The notes under the pieces were generated by a model. The model saw nothing but the letters and a program-made list of their open reading frames with translations. It searched no databases and was not told where the DNA came from. The position numbers and the translations under genes were made by a program. A stretch of DNA of 64,000 nucleotides from Planctomicrobium piriforme (GTDB lineage: Bacteria; Planctomycetota; Planctomycetia; Pirellulales; UBA1268): the NCBI GenBank assembly GCA_945869735.1, contig CAMBPQ010000001.1, positions 1 to 64,000 on the forward strand, read 5' to 3'. Of the stretch, positions 19,670 through 29,768 are shown piece after piece (the first letter of the stretch is position 1; the number at the start of each line of letters is the position of its first letter).

Positions 19670-20482
19670 ATGTTGCCGACTGAGCCGAGCCCTGCGTCCG
19701 CACCGCCTGCGACTCCCGCGCAGAAGCCGCTGGCCGTCTGGCTGGCGGGCACGATTCGCTGGGCCGACTACCTCGCCATGAGCGAGCGACTCGTGGGGGA
19801 GGTGGCCGAGCCAGCGGGCCGCAATCCGTCGCTCGTCATCTGCGAACTCGAGCCCTGCATCACGATCGGCCGGCTCGGCTCGCGGGCCGACGTGCGCCTC
19901 GCCGACGCGGACCTGCGCTCCCGGCGCATCCCGGTGGCCTTCACTGGCCGCGGCGGCGGCGCCGTCCTGCATGGCCCGGGGCAGGTGGTGGTCGCGATGA
20001 CCTCTTTCCTCCCCGACCTCGGCCTTCGACCGCACGATGTCGGCGGGTATCTCGCCCGCTTCCAGGAGGCGATCGCCAGCGCGATCCGCGCAGTTCGCTG
20101 CGGCAGTGCCGCGACGCATCCAGCCGCCAGCGGCGTGTTTGGCCGCACGGGCCTCCTCGCGGCGGTGGGCGTGGCCGTGCGGCGGGGCGTGGCCTGCCAC
20201 GGGGCCTTCGTCAACGTCTGTCCGGCCGTCGATCTGCATCATCGAATCGACACGCTGCCTCCGCGGATCCGCCAGCCCGGTGGCGAGTCGTTGCCGCGGA
20301 TCATGGGGTCACTCGAGGCCGACGTGCAGCGGCGGGTGAGGCTGCAGGACGTCCGCACTGCTCTCGTGCAGAGCCTCGGCGATGCATTCGCGTTTCCACG
20401 GACCCACATCAACGCCGGCTTTCCGTTCAAAATCAATGCGGTCGCCCCGCACCAGCCGGAGGTCGTTAGCCGTGTCGGATGA
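19670..20482 (+). CDS. LipB-like (BPL/LplA/LipB fold) protein, atypical
   Basis: FTGRGGGAVLHGPGQVVVAM, VAVRRGVACHGAFVNV; overlaps lipA; canonical Lys and Cys not found. Confidence 0.75.
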   Translation: MLPTEPSPASAPPATPAQKPLAVWLAGTIRWADYLAMSERLVGEVAEPAGRNPSLVICELEPCITIGRLGSRADVRLADADLRSRRIPVAFTGRGGGAVLHGPGQVVVAMTSFLPDLGLRPHDVGGYLARFQEAIASAIRAVRCGSAATHPAASGVFGRTGLLAAVGVAVRRGVACHGAFVNVCPAVDLHHRIDTLPPRIRQPGGESLPRIMGSLEADVQRRVRLQDVRTALVQSLGDAFAFPRTHINAGFPFKINAVAPHQPEVVSRVG

Positions 20483-21419
20483 GAAGACGATCGGCGGGTC
20501 CGCCGTGCTACTGCCGATCCTCCCGAATGGCGCGGACACCGCTCCCGCAGTGCCGCCGGCGCGGCGGCTGCCCCCGTGGCTTCGGCAAAACCTCGCCCCG
20601 GGTGGCGGTCATGCCGAAACGGCCCACCTGATCGCCGAGCTCAATCTCGAGACGGTCTGCTCGTCGGCCAAGTGTCCCAACCGGCTCGAATGCTGGTCGC
20701 AGCGAACGGCCACGTTCATGATCCTCGGCAACGTCTGCACGCGGCCCTGCGGATTCTGCTCGGTGCCGAAGGGCAAGACGGAAGCTCTCGAACTCGACGA
20801 GCCGGAGCGGGTGGCAGAGGCGGCGCGGCGGCTGGGGCTCGAGCATGTCGTGATCACGAGCGTGACCCGCGACGACCTTCCCGACGGCGGCGCCGAGCAC
20901 TTTCGCCTCACGGTCGAGGCGGTCCGCGCGGCGACCGGTGCGGCGATCGAGGTGCTCGTGCCGGATTTTCTGGACAAGCCCGGCGCCCTCGAACGACTGA
21001 TGGAGGCGAAGCCCGATGTCTTCAACCACAACACCGAGACCGTGCCGCGGCTTTACCGCAGCGTCCGGGGCCGCAAGAGTGTGTATGCGTGGACGCTCCG
21101 CCTGCTCGCTGACGCCAAGCGGATCATGCCGGAGGTGAAGACGAAGAGCGGCCTGATGCTCGGCCTCGGCGAGACACGTGACGAACTGCTCGACGTCTTC
21201 GCCGACTTGGTCGATCACGGCGTTGACTTCCTCACGCTCGGGCAGTATCTCCAGCCGACCCTTGACTCGCTCCCCGTGGAGCGGTTCGTGCCGCCGGAGG
21301 AGTTTGACGAGATCGGCGTGATCGCTCGTGGGATCGGCTTCAAGAAGGTCGCCAGCGGGCCGCTCGTCCGCTCGAGCTACCACGCCCGGGAAATGACCGA
21401 CGACGGCCGCGTCTCCTGA
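20472..21419 (+). CDS. lipA: Lipoyl synthase (radical SAM)
   Basis: CSSAKCPNRLECW and CTRPCGFCSV cluster motifs; GTG start at 20472 overlaps previous stop. Confidence 0.96.
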   Translation: MSDEKTIGGSAVLLPILPNGADTAPAVPPARRLPPWLRQNLAPGGGHAETAHLIAELNLETVCSSAKCPNRLECWSQRTATFMILGNVCTRPCGFCSVPKGKTEALELDEPERVAEAARRLGLEHVVITSVTRDDLPDGGAEHFRLTVEAVRAATGAAIEVLVPDFLDKPGALERLMEAKPDVFNHNTETVPRLYRSVRGRKSVYAWTLRLLADAKRIMPEVKTKSGLMLGLGETRDELLDVFADLVDHGVDFLTLGQYLQPTLDSLPVERFVPPEEFDEIGVIARGIGFKKVASGPLVRSSYHAREMTDDGRVS

Positions 21420-21457
21420 CCGAACCAAGGCGTGTGCCCGAGGCCCCCGTCGCACCA

Positions 21458-21614
21458 GGGCGCATCCGCTTTTGGGAGAGCGGCGAGATGGTACCTTGGA
21501 GGAGGGAGGCGAGTGGGTCGGCGAACGCTCGAGGAGCCTTGGGCGTATCCTCGCCCCGGCGACGAGACTTTTGCCGCCCCCGAGCCGGCGATCCACATAA
21601 GTAGGATCCGCTCG
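21458..21614 (+). repeat. Family A repeat, copy A2
   Basis: gggcgcatccgcttttgggagagcggcgagatggtacc...gccggcgatccacataagtaggatccgctc. Confidence 0.85.
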
Positions 21615-21629
21615 CGGACGGTTTCCTTG

Positions 21630-22700
21630 TCACGCTCCGCCCGGTTCCTCGAGGCCATGCTCAAGGAGCTTCTTGCGGAGGGTGTTGCGGTTGATGCCGA
21701 GGCGGGCGGCGGCTTTGAGTTGGACGCCATTGCAGGCGGCGAGCATCTGCGCGATCAACTCCCGCTCGACGCGGCTCACGATCCGATCGAAGAGATTGTC
21801 GTCATCGGGGCCGGCCGTCGCCATGCCCTGCTCGACCAGGTCGCGGGCGAGGCTGTCGAGGTCGCCGCCGCGGCCGGGCATCTTCGCGGCCGATCGGTCA
21901 CCTCGCATCGTCGGCGGCAGCAGGTCGAGCGTAAGCTCGTCGCTCTGCGCCATCACCACACATCGCTCGACGGCGTTTTGCAGCTCGCGGACGTTGCCCG
22001 GCCAATGGTACTTGACCATCGCATCGAGCGCGTCTTTCTGGATGTGGACGACGTAGCGGTCATTCTCTTCGTTGTAGATCGCGAGGAAGTGGGTGACGAG
22101 CAGCGGGATGTCTTCGCGACGTGCCCGCAGCGGCGGCAGGATGATCGGCACGACGTTGAGCCGATAGAAGAGGTCTTCCCGGAAGGTCTCCTTTGCGACC
22201 TCGTCGAGGAGGTCGCGGTTGCTCGCGGCGATGACCCGCGTGTCGACGCTGATGGTCTCGGCGTCGCCCACCCGCTCAAACTCCCGCTCCTGCAGCACGC
22301 GGAGGAGTTTGACCTGAAGCTTTGGCGTGGTGGAGTTGATCTCGTCGAGGAAGATCGTGCCGGTGTGGGCTGCCTCGAACCGGCCGGCGCGGTTGGCGAC
22401 CGCACCGGTAAAAGCTCCGCGGACGTGGCCGAAGAGCTCGCTTTCCAGCAGGCTTTCGGAGAGGGCGCCACAGTTGACGCGAACGAACGGCCCGCTGCCC
22501 CGCGGGGAAAGTTCGTGGATCGCCCGGGCGATCAGCTCCTTGCCGGTGCCCGTCTCACCGAGGAGGAGCACCGAGGCGTTCGACGCGGCCACGCGGCGGG
22601 TGGTCGCATAGACCTCGAGCATGGCTGGGCTCGCGCCGATCAGGCCCGCGAGGGGCGCGGCCGTGGAGTCGTCAGCGGGTGGGCCGGGTGAGCGGAGCAT
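21630..22700 (-). CDS. Sigma-54 interaction-domain transcriptional regulator with Fis-type HTH, no receiver domain
   Basis: [59 protein letters not shown]; start [11 protein letters not shown] at 22700. Confidence 0.88.
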   Translation of the reverse strand: MLRSPGPPADDSTAAPLAGLIGASPAMLEVYATTRRVAASNASVLLLGETGTGKELIARAIHELSPRGSGPFVRVNCGALSESLLESELFGHVRGAFTGAVANRAGRFEAAHTGTIFLDEINSTTPKLQVKLLRVLQEREFERVGDAETISVDTRVIAASNRDLLDEVAKETFREDLFYRLNVVPIILPPLRARREDIPLLVTHFLAIYNEENDRYVVHIQKDALDAMVKYHWPGNVRELQNAVERCVVMAQSDELTLDLLPPTMRGDRSAAKMPGRGGDLDSLARDLVEQGMATAGPDDDNLFDRIVSRVERELIAQMLAACNGVQLKAAARLGINRNTLRKKLLEHGLEEPGGA

Positions 22701-25086
22701 CGGGCTGGGCGGGCCGGTTCTTCCGGTCGGCGGTCTCGAGCACCTCGAGGATGTCGCCGGGGACGTCGCGCGACGCCCCGTCGGCCAGAGTGTACCTCGT
22801 GGCCACGCCGCGCACCTGACCGCAATCGAGCAGCACGCCGTGACGCTCGACGCTCGACGCGAAGGCCGAGAGGGCCGCTTTTCGCAGGTCTTCCGGCAGA
22901 TCGGCCCGTTCGGCCTCGATGGCGAGCGCCTCCTGCGCCTCGGGCCGTCCGAGCGTCGCCAGGAGGGACACGGCGGGGTCGTAGAGCTCTGCGGTGGTGA
23001 GCGCCGCCAGCGACGTGGTCGCCGCGGGCCGCACGTCCCAGCCACGGCGGGAGAGCTGCCCGAGCAGCGTGAGGGCCTCGCGGGCGCGGGCCAGCCGCGT
23101 CAACCGCCCGGCCTCACGGCTGGCTGGATCGACCGCCGGTGGGCCCGCGGCCTGCGCGAGCATGTCGGGAAACCGCGGCGGCATCGTCACGCCGCCCGTC
23201 CGCTCGTCGACCACCGGTTCGAACACACTGGCGAGTCGGTCGACGATCGCCATCCCCTGCAGATCACTGAACGTCATGAGCAGGTGCATGAGAAAACAGC
23301 CCCGCCCGTCGTCGTCGAGCGGATCGACCACGACGAGCACCGCTGGAGCGTCGCCGAGGCCCTGCTGCTGCAGGAACTGGACAGTCTCGAGCGCCGACGG
23401 TGTGGCGATCCGTGCGGCCACGAGCACGAGCACGGTGTCGGCATGCGCGCGGGCGGCAAAGATCGCTTCCCTGCCGGTCGAGACGCGCACCGGCTCATAG
23501 CCAAACCGCGAGACGCCCGTGGCGAGAGCGTCAACGACCACGGTATCGGGGTGTGCGACCACGGCGCGATCGCCACCCGTTGAGGTCGCCGCGTGCATGA
23601 GCGCGTCGAGCACGCGGCTCGAGCCGGCATACGGAGGCTCGCCGGCCGTGAGGGCGAGCGTGCGAGCCACGGTGAACTGGAGGCCAGCGTCGGGGACCGC
23701 CAGCGCTCGCACGAGTGCATTGCGGACGGCCGGGCTGAGCGGCGCGGCTGTCCTGGCGCCCTGCGGAGGCGCAAGCGCCGCCGCCGCCCCCGCGGCCGCT
23801 TCCCACAGGCCATGCGCGGCGGCCGCGTCGAGGACATCCGCCGCAGTTTCGGCCGTGAAGCCGTTGGGGCCCGCGAGCACCGCCTCGAGCTCCTTGGGCG
23901 GGATCCCAGCAGGATCGCCCGCCGTGACCAGCAGCGACTCCATCCGCGCGAGAAGCGTCAGGTTCACCGCCCGTGGGTCACGGGCGTCGATCGCCATCAG
24001 GTCGCGGGCCAGATGAAGCGCCTCGCGGGCCCGTGCCGCCCGCGGGGTCATGCGGACCGACTCGAACCGCTCTGCCGCGGCGTTCCACACCCGCCGCTCG
24101 ACGACGCCGGCAATGCTGCCGCCGAGTGCGACCGCGGCAGCAGCCGGATCCGTGAGAGGTTCCAGGCAGAGGTGGTCGACCTCCGGCAGGCCCTCGGGGC
24201 CGAGTGTGCGGTCGAGCCGGTCGGCGATCATCGTCTCGACCACGTCCCGCGCCGGCGGCACGGATTCGCGGTGGCTGCCGCGTCGGGCCGCGCGTCGGGC
24301 GAGCACGCGAACTGCCGCCTCGCGCACCTTCGGCGGCGCGTCGGTGACCGTGGCCGGTCCGAGCAGGAAGGCCTCGATGTCGTGAGCGCCACTGACGTCG
24401 AGGGCCTCGATCACGCCGGGCCAATGCTCGACGCTGTCGGAGGCGAGCCATTCCAGAAGCGGCTGCCGCGCGTCTTCGCCGAGCATCGCGATCAGTTCGC
24501 GAGCCGCCTGTTGTGGCTTCGCGTCGACGGCCGCGTTGGACTCGAGCAGCGGAACGAGCACCGGGAGGGCGTCCTCGCGAGCCCGGGCGAGCTCGCTGGC
24601 GGCCGCCGTGCGGATGGCGGCCGAGTCGCTCCGGAGTTTCTCCACAGCCTGGGCCAGCCGACGTGGATCGCGGCGGCGGAGTCGTGCCGCTGCGCGGATG
24701 GCGGCCACCACCTTGGTGACGGCCGGATCGCGGGCCTGGAGCAGCCGCTCGAGCCGGTTGAGCGCCGCCGCGTCGACACGGTCGCCGATGTCGGCGAGCA
24801 GTTCGAGTTTTCCAGCACCGGCCGCGTCGACCGCCGTCACGAACCGGCGGAGCCACTCCTCGGTCGCCGCGAACGCCTCGACCTCGGATGCGCGAAGCAC
24901 CGCGTCGAACAGATCCTCCGGCGCACTGCGGGGCGAGGAGGCGAGGGAGCCGACGACCGCTTGCTGCAGCGCATCGAGCGGCGGGTCGGCAGCGGCGGCC
25001 GCCATCGAGGCCACGAGCGTGAGGAGGACTGCGTAGGCGGCCGCCGCGAGCGGTCGATCAGATGCGGTCCGCGGGATTCCTGGCAT
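22672..25086 (-). CDS. Large secreted/HEAT-like helical repeat protein of unknown function
   Basis: 804 aa, signal-like N-terminus, Ala/Leu-rich helical repeats; overlaps the following sigma-54 regulator gene. Confidence 0.65.
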   Translation of the reverse strand: MPGIPRTASDRPLAAAAYAVLLTLVASMAAAAADPPLDALQQAVVGSLASSPRSAPEDLFDAVLRASEVEAFAATEEWLRRFVTAVDAAGAGKLELLADIGDRVDAAALNRLERLLQARDPAVTKVVAAIRAAARLRRRDPRRLAQAVEKLRSDSAAIRTAAASELARAREDALPVLVPLLESNAAVDAKPQQAARELIAMLGEDARQPLLEWLASDSVEHWPGVIEALDVSGAHDIEAFLLGPATVTDAPPKVREAAVRVLARRAARRGSHRESVPPARDVVETMIADRLDRTLGPEGLPEVDHLCLEPLTDPAAAAVALGGSIAGVVERRVWNAAAERFESVRMTPRAARAREALHLARDLMAIDARDPRAVNLTLLARMESLLVTAGDPAGIPPKELEAVLAGPNGFTAETAADVLDAAAAHGLWEAAAGAAAALAPPQGARTAAPLSPAVRNALVRALAVPDAGLQFTVARTLALTAGEPPYAGSSRVLDALMHAATSTGGDRAVVAHPDTVVVDALATGVSRFGYEPVRVSTGREAIFAARAHADTVLVLVAARIATPSALETVQFLQQQGLGDAPAVLVVVDPLDDDGRGCFLMHLLMTFSDLQGMAIVDRLASVFEPVVDERTGGVTMPPRFPDMLAQAAGPPAVDPASREAGRLTRLARAREALTLLGQLSRRGWDVRPAATTSLAALTTAELYDPAVSLLATLGRPEAQEALAIEAERADLPEDLRKAALSAFASSVERHGVLLDCGQVRGVATRYTLADGASRDVPGDILEVLETADRKNRPAQPDAPLTRPTR

Positions 25087-25106
25087 GGCGAGCGACGACG
25101 CGGGTG

Positions 25107-26537
25107 TTACGGCGCGACCGCGACACCGAGCCGCCGTCGCCAGACCGCAATCTGTTCGGCAACCGCCGCCGGGGCGGTCGAGCCGAAACTCGCCATCCGC
25201 TCAACTGCCCGGGATGCCCCCAGGGCCCCGCGCAACGAGCCGTTCCAACCGGCATAGTCCCGAGAAAACTCCTCGTCGGAAAGTTCCGCCAGCGACACCC
25301 CCCGGGTCATCGCGCGGCGGACGAGATGGCCGACCGTCTCATGGGCCGTCCGTTGGGGAACTCCCTGGGCGATCAGCGCCTCCATCAGGCTGGTCGCGTC
25401 GAGGTGGCCGCGCTCGAGTGTGGCGGTGATCCGCGGCCGGTCGAACGACGTGCCCTCCACGAGGGGCGCGGCCACGCCGAGCACCGCCTCGAGTGTGTCG
25501 ATCGAGTCGAAGATCCGCTCCTTGTCTTCCTGCAGGTCGCGGTTGTATGCGGTGGGCAGGCCCTTCAAGAGCACGAGGAGCGCCTGCACGTTGCCGATCG
25601 CGCGGGCGCTCTTACCGCGGATGAGCTCCAGCACGTCGGGGTTGATCTTCTGCGGCATGATCGAGCTGCCGGTGCAGAAGCCCTCCGGGAGTCGGATGAA
25701 TCCAAACTCCTGTGTGCTGTAGAGAATCCATTCCTCGGCCCATTGCGAGAGGTGCACCATGCACAGGGAGACCACGAAGGCAAGCTCACAGGCGAAGTCG
25801 CGATCACTCGCGCCGTCGACACTGTTGGCCGCCACGGCCTCGAAACCGAGTGATTCCTTGACGTGCTCGCGGTCGATCGGCAGGCTCGATCCGGCGAGCG
25901 CCCCCGAACCGAGCGGCAGCACGTTGGTCCGCCGGCGGCAGTCGGCGAGCCGCTCACGGTCGCGGCCGAGCTTCTCGCACCACGCCAGAAGTTGGTGCGC
26001 CGCGAGGAGCGGCTGCGCCCGCCGCAGGTGCGTATAGCCCGGGATCACGAGCCCCTGCTCCCGCTCCGCCATGCCGAGAAAGGCTCGCTGGAGTTCGACA
26101 AGTCCGCGGTCAAGCCGGTCGATTGCCCGCCGACAATACAGCCGCAGGTCGGTTGCGACCTGGTCGTTGCGGCTGCGCGCTGTGTGGAGTTTCCGGCCGG
26201 TGTCGCCCAGCCGAGCCGTCAGCGCAGACTCGATGTGGAGGTGGATGTCTTCCTTCGACACGGTGTATTCGAACCGGCCGGCGTGGATCTCACCACGAAT
26301 CTCCTCAAGCACGTGCGCGATCGCATCGGCCTCCTGCACCGTCATCAGACCGCAGTGGGCCAGCATCTGCGCATGGGCGATCGAGCCGTCGATGTCATCG
26401 TCGGCCAGCCGCCGGTCGAACGACACGCTCTCGGAGAAGAGCTCGACCCGCTTGTCGGTTGGCTCGCGGAACACGCCCCCCCAGGCCTTGCCTTTGGGGG
26501 CGGACGAATCGGGCTGCGGATCGGCGGAGTTGGGCAC
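25107..26537 (-). CDS. argH: Argininosuccinate lyase
   Basis: TARSRNDQVATDLRLYCR, GSSIMPQKINPDVLELIRGKSAR. Confidence 0.96.
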   Translation of the reverse strand: MPNSADPQPDSSAPKGKAWGGVFREPTDKRVELFSESVSFDRRLADDDIDGSIAHAQMLAHCGLMTVQEADAIAHVLEEIRGEIHAGRFEYTVSKEDIHLHIESALTARLGDTGRKLHTARSRNDQVATDLRLYCRRAIDRLDRGLVELQRAFLGMAEREQGLVIPGYTHLRRAQPLLAAHQLLAWCEKLGRDRERLADCRRRTNVLPLGSGALAGSSLPIDREHVKESLGFEAVAANSVDGASDRDFACELAFVVSLCMVHLSQWAEEWILYSTQEFGFIRLPEGFCTGSSIMPQKINPDVLELIRGKSARAIGNVQALLVLLKGLPTAYNRDLQEDKERIFDSIDTLEAVLGVAAPLVEGTSFDRPRITATLERGHLDATSLMEALIAQGVPQRTAHETVGHLVRRAMTRGVSLAELSDEEFSRDYAGWNGSLRGALGASRAVERMASFGSTAPAAVAEQIAVWRRRLGVAVAP

Positions 26538-26634
26538 GCGGGCATTCCTTGCGGGGTCGCAGACGCTGAAACCTTACCTTACCCGGCGGGAGCATGGGGA
26601 AACCCAGCCTCGTGCCCGTCGGTAGACTCTTTCC

Positions 26635-28749
26635 ATGACGAACCCTGAGGATTTCCTGGCGCCCGGCGGGCGGCTTGCCGCGCGGCTGGCCGGGTGGGAG
26701 TCGCGGCCCGAACAGGTCGAGATGGCCAACCTCGTCGCCGAGGCGATCGCGGTGCGAAAGCACGCGATCATCGAGGCCGGCACCGGCGTGGGGAAGAGCC
26801 TCGCGTATCTCGTGCCCGCGGTGCTCGCCGTGACCGCCGACCAGGCCGAGCCCGTGGCCGATGAGATCGAGCCCGACTGGGACAACGAGGATGAGCCAAC
26901 GGCGGCGGCACCGGTCGGCCGGCCGCGGCGGGTCGTGATCTCGACCCATACCATCGCCCTGCAGGAACAGCTCGTCACCAAGGACATCCCGCTCGTCGCG
27001 GCGGTGATGCCCAGAGAGTTTTCCGCGGTGCTCGTCAAGGGACGGCGCAACTACGTGAGCCTGCGGCGGCTGACGCTGGCGCTGGAGCGGTCAGGGAGCC
27101 TGTTTTCCGACGAGGGCGAGCGGGCCGAGCTCCTCGAGATCGCGTCGTGGGCCAAGCACACAGCCGACGGCTCGCTCGCCGACCTGCCGGCCTTGCCCAG
27201 CGACGCCGTCTGGGACGAGGTGGCCAGCGACGCCGGCAACTGTATGGGCCGCGCCTGCCCGACCCACCAGCAGTGCCACTACTACGCCGCCCGACGTCGG
27301 ATGGCCCACGCGCAGGTGCTGATCGTCAACCATGCGCTCTACTTCGCCGATCTTGCCGTCCGCCGTGCGGGGGCGAGTCTGCTTCCCAATCACGACATCG
27401 TGATTTTCGACGAGGCTCACACCGTCGAGGGCGTGGCGAGCGAGCACCTCGGCATCGGGGTGTCGAGCGGCGGCGTGGAGCGGGTGCTCTCCAAACTCTT
27501 TAGCGAGCGGACCCATCGCGGGCTGCTCGCGCATTACAGGATGCACGACCTCGAAGCCGACGTCCGCCGCGGCCGCCGCGCCGCCGAGGCTTTTTTCGCC
27601 GCGGTCCGTGAGGAGGTGGGCGGACGCGGCGAATCACCCTGGCGGGTCACGAGGCCGGGCCTCGTGATCAACTCACTCGGCGAACCGCTCGCGTCTCTGG
27701 CGAGAAAGCTCCGCGCCGCATCCGACGGGATCGGCAATCCGGCGGAGCGACATGATTTTCTCTCGCTCGCGGATCGGCTTGATGCGCATGCGGCCGCCCT
27801 CGAGACCTGGCTAGGACAGAAAGCGGCGGGGAGCGTCTGGTGGGTCGAGGCCCAGCGGTCGCGCCGTGGCCGCGAGCGGATCACGCTCTCGAGCGCCCCG
27901 GTGGATGTCAGCGAGACGCTCCGCCGCGAACTCTTCGGCCGCGTTGGCACAGTCGTGCTCACAAGCGCCACGCTCGCCGTCGAGACGCCGGGGCCGAGAA
28001 AGCCCATGAACTCCGACATCAATGACTTCCGCGAGGCAAAAAAGAACGCGGATAGCTTCGCCTTCCTGCGGAGCCGGCTGGGCGTGGGCGACAAGGCCCT
28101 GTCGCGGCGGCTCGGCAGTCCCTTCGACTATGCCAGGCAGGCGAAACTCGTGCTCGTCGACCGGCTGCCCGATCCGGCCGACCGTGATGCGTATGACAGC
28201 GGCGTGGCCAAGATGATCCGGCGCTACGTGGCGCGGAGCGAAGGTCGTGCGATGGTGCTGTTTACGAGCCACGCCGCGCTCGCCAAGGCATCGGCGGAAC
28301 TCACCGGCTGGTGCGTGCGGCGGAACTTCCGGCTCGTGAGCCAGGCCGACGGCCTGCCGCGGTCACGGATGCTGGAGGAGTTTCGCGAGGGGCCAGGGAG
28401 CGTGCTGTTGGGCACCGACGGCTTCTGGCAGGGGATCGATCTACCGGGCGACGTGCTTGTGACCGTGATCATCACGAAACTTCCCTTTGCGGTGCCCGAC
28501 CGGCCGCTGGTCGCCGCCCGCATCGAAGCCATCAAGCAGGCCGGCGGCAACGCCTTCGCCGAATACCAGCTCCCCGAGGCGGTGCTCAAACTCAAGCAGG
28601 GTTTTGGCCGGCTGATTCGCACGCACACCGATCGCGGTTCGGTGGTGATTTTGGATCCGCGCATGGTCACGAAACCCTACGGCCAGGTCTTCCTCGATAG
28701 CCTGCCCCCCGCGGCGGTCGAGATCGAGCCCTTCGCTGACGACGCGTAG
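26635..28749 (+). CDS. dinG: DinG/XPD-type ATP-dependent helicase
   Basis: IIEAGTGVGKSLAYLVP, FDEAHTVEGVASE, LLGTDGFWQGIDLPGD, KQGFGRLIRTHTDRGSVVILDPR. Confidence 0.88.
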   Translation: MTNPEDFLAPGGRLAARLAGWESRPEQVEMANLVAEAIAVRKHAIIEAGTGVGKSLAYLVPAVLAVTADQAEPVADEIEPDWDNEDEPTAAAPVGRPRRVVISTHTIALQEQLVTKDIPLVAAVMPREFSAVLVKGRRNYVSLRRLTLALERSGSLFSDEGERAELLEIASWAKHTADGSLADLPALPSDAVWDEVASDAGNCMGRACPTHQQCHYYAARRRMAHAQVLIVNHALYFADLAVRRAGASLLPNHDIVIFDEAHTVEGVASEHLGIGVSSGGVERVLSKLFSERTHRGLLAHYRMHDLEADVRRGRRAAEAFFAAVREEVGGRGESPWRVTRPGLVINSLGEPLASLARKLRAASDGIGNPAERHDFLSLADRLDAHAAALETWLGQKAAGSVWWVEAQRSRRGRERITLSSAPVDVSETLRRELFGRVGTVVLTSATLAVETPGPRKPMNSDINDFREAKKNADSFAFLRSRLGVGDKALSRRLGSPFDYARQAKLVLVDRLPDPADRDAYDSGVAKMIRRYVARSEGRAMVLFTSHAALAKASAELTGWCVRRNFRLVSQADGLPRSRMLEEFREGPGSVLLGTDGFWQGIDLPGDVLVTVIITKLPFAVPDRPLVAARIEAIKQAGGNAFAEYQLPEAVLKLKQGFGRLIRTHTDRGSVVILDPRMVTKPYGQVFLDSLPPAAVEIEPFADDA

Positions 28750-28760
28750 GCACGGGTGCG

Positions 28761-28967
28761 GTGGTGGAGAGCGAGTTGAGGTGGCTCACGTCTTCCCCGC
28801 GCTCGCGCTTGGGGCTTCCTGCCGGGAAGCAACCGTACGGCGGCGGTGCCGACAAGAAGCCCGGAGCGCGAGCGATGGGAATGCGGGTGGCGTGCGTGGG
28901 TGGTGGTGGGGAGCGAGTTGAGGTGGCTCACGTCTTCCCGGCGCTCGCGATTGGGGCTTCCTGACGG
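28761..28967. repeat. Paired ~60-bp direct repeats with an inverted family C unit between
   Basis: gagcgagttgaggtggctcacgtcttccc[c/g]gcgctcgcg[c/a]ttggggcttcctg at 28768-28821 and 28911-28963; inverse unit gacaagaagcccggagcgcgagcg at 28851-28874. Confidence 0.85.
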
Positions 28968-28988
28968 TACCCGCGCCGCAACCGTTGC

Positions 28989-29681
28989 TTACTCGACGAG
29001 TTCCAACTCCGCCCACGTGGTCGGGTCGCCGTCCCAGGGAAACTCTGGCGGGGCGAAGCACGGCACCTTGCCGAGCCGACGGTCGACGAGCGCGGCGAAG
29101 AACCCGAGGCGGGGGATCTCTGCGGGGTCCCAGCCGGGTAGGGCGGCGGCGGCGATCATGGCATCGATCTGCCAGCCGTCGGCCGAGAGTTTCGACTCCA
29201 TCGTGATCGAGCCCTCGGGCAGTTCCGCCGGCACCTCGCTGGTGCGCGGAATCGTCGCGGGCACGGCCACGGGCTTGTCGGCGAGCCGCCCGCCACCTGT
29301 CGGCAACAGCGCGAGCCGCCGGCAGTAGCGGCCGGCGCGGTGGCTTTCGCCCGTCGGCCGCGTCGCGATCCAGAGGTGCAGGCCGTCGCTGTCTTCCGGC
29401 CGCGTCGGGTGGCACCACCGGGTCGCACCGACGCTACGGGCCACGCCCCGCACGGCGAGCCCCGCGGGGTTCCACGCCATCCAGAGATCGAGTACGTCGG
29501 GCACACTCGCCACGTCGGCGAAGGATGGCAAGCGGCAGGTCTCGTCGAACCCTCCCGTGGCTGGGGGCCAGAGCTTTTCCCGGCGGCGGCAGCGGAGCCG
29601 GAGTGTGAACAGGGCGGCCGGGTTGACGAGGGGGCACATATGGTTGGAAAGGAAAATCGTGAGGGTTTTATTGGGCCGCAC
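28989..29681 (-). CDS. CBM9/DOMON-like domain protein
   Basis: Small ORF, DSDGLHLWIATR and W-rich pattern of CBM9-like proteins; start uncertain (MCPLVNP at 29639 possible). Confidence 0.45.
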   Translation of the reverse strand: MRPNKTLTIFLSNHMCPLVNPAALFTLRLRCRRREKLWPPATGGFDETCRLPSFADVASVPDVLDLWMAWNPAGLAVRGVARSVGATRWCHPTRPEDSDGLHLWIATRPTGESHRAGRYCRRLALLPTGGGRLADKPVAVPATIPRTSEVPAELPEGSITMESKLSADGWQIDAMIAAAALPGWDPAEIPRLGFFAALVDRRLGKVPCFAPPEFPWDGDPTTWAELELVE

Positions 29682-29768
29682 GGCGTCGGGACCGTGCCAA
29701 ACCGTGACCTATACTATCAATAGCCGTGCGGGAATTGTTCCACCGCCGCTCTCCGTGGATCGCCGTGC

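Noticed and set aside
21432-22691. 419-aa plus-strand ORF including repeat A2
   Set aside because: Starts in repeat DNA and lies antisense to the sigma-54 regulator
23593-25257. 554-aa plus-strand ORF
   Set aside because: Opposite the HEAT-like gene; Arg/His-rich, no recognisable domain
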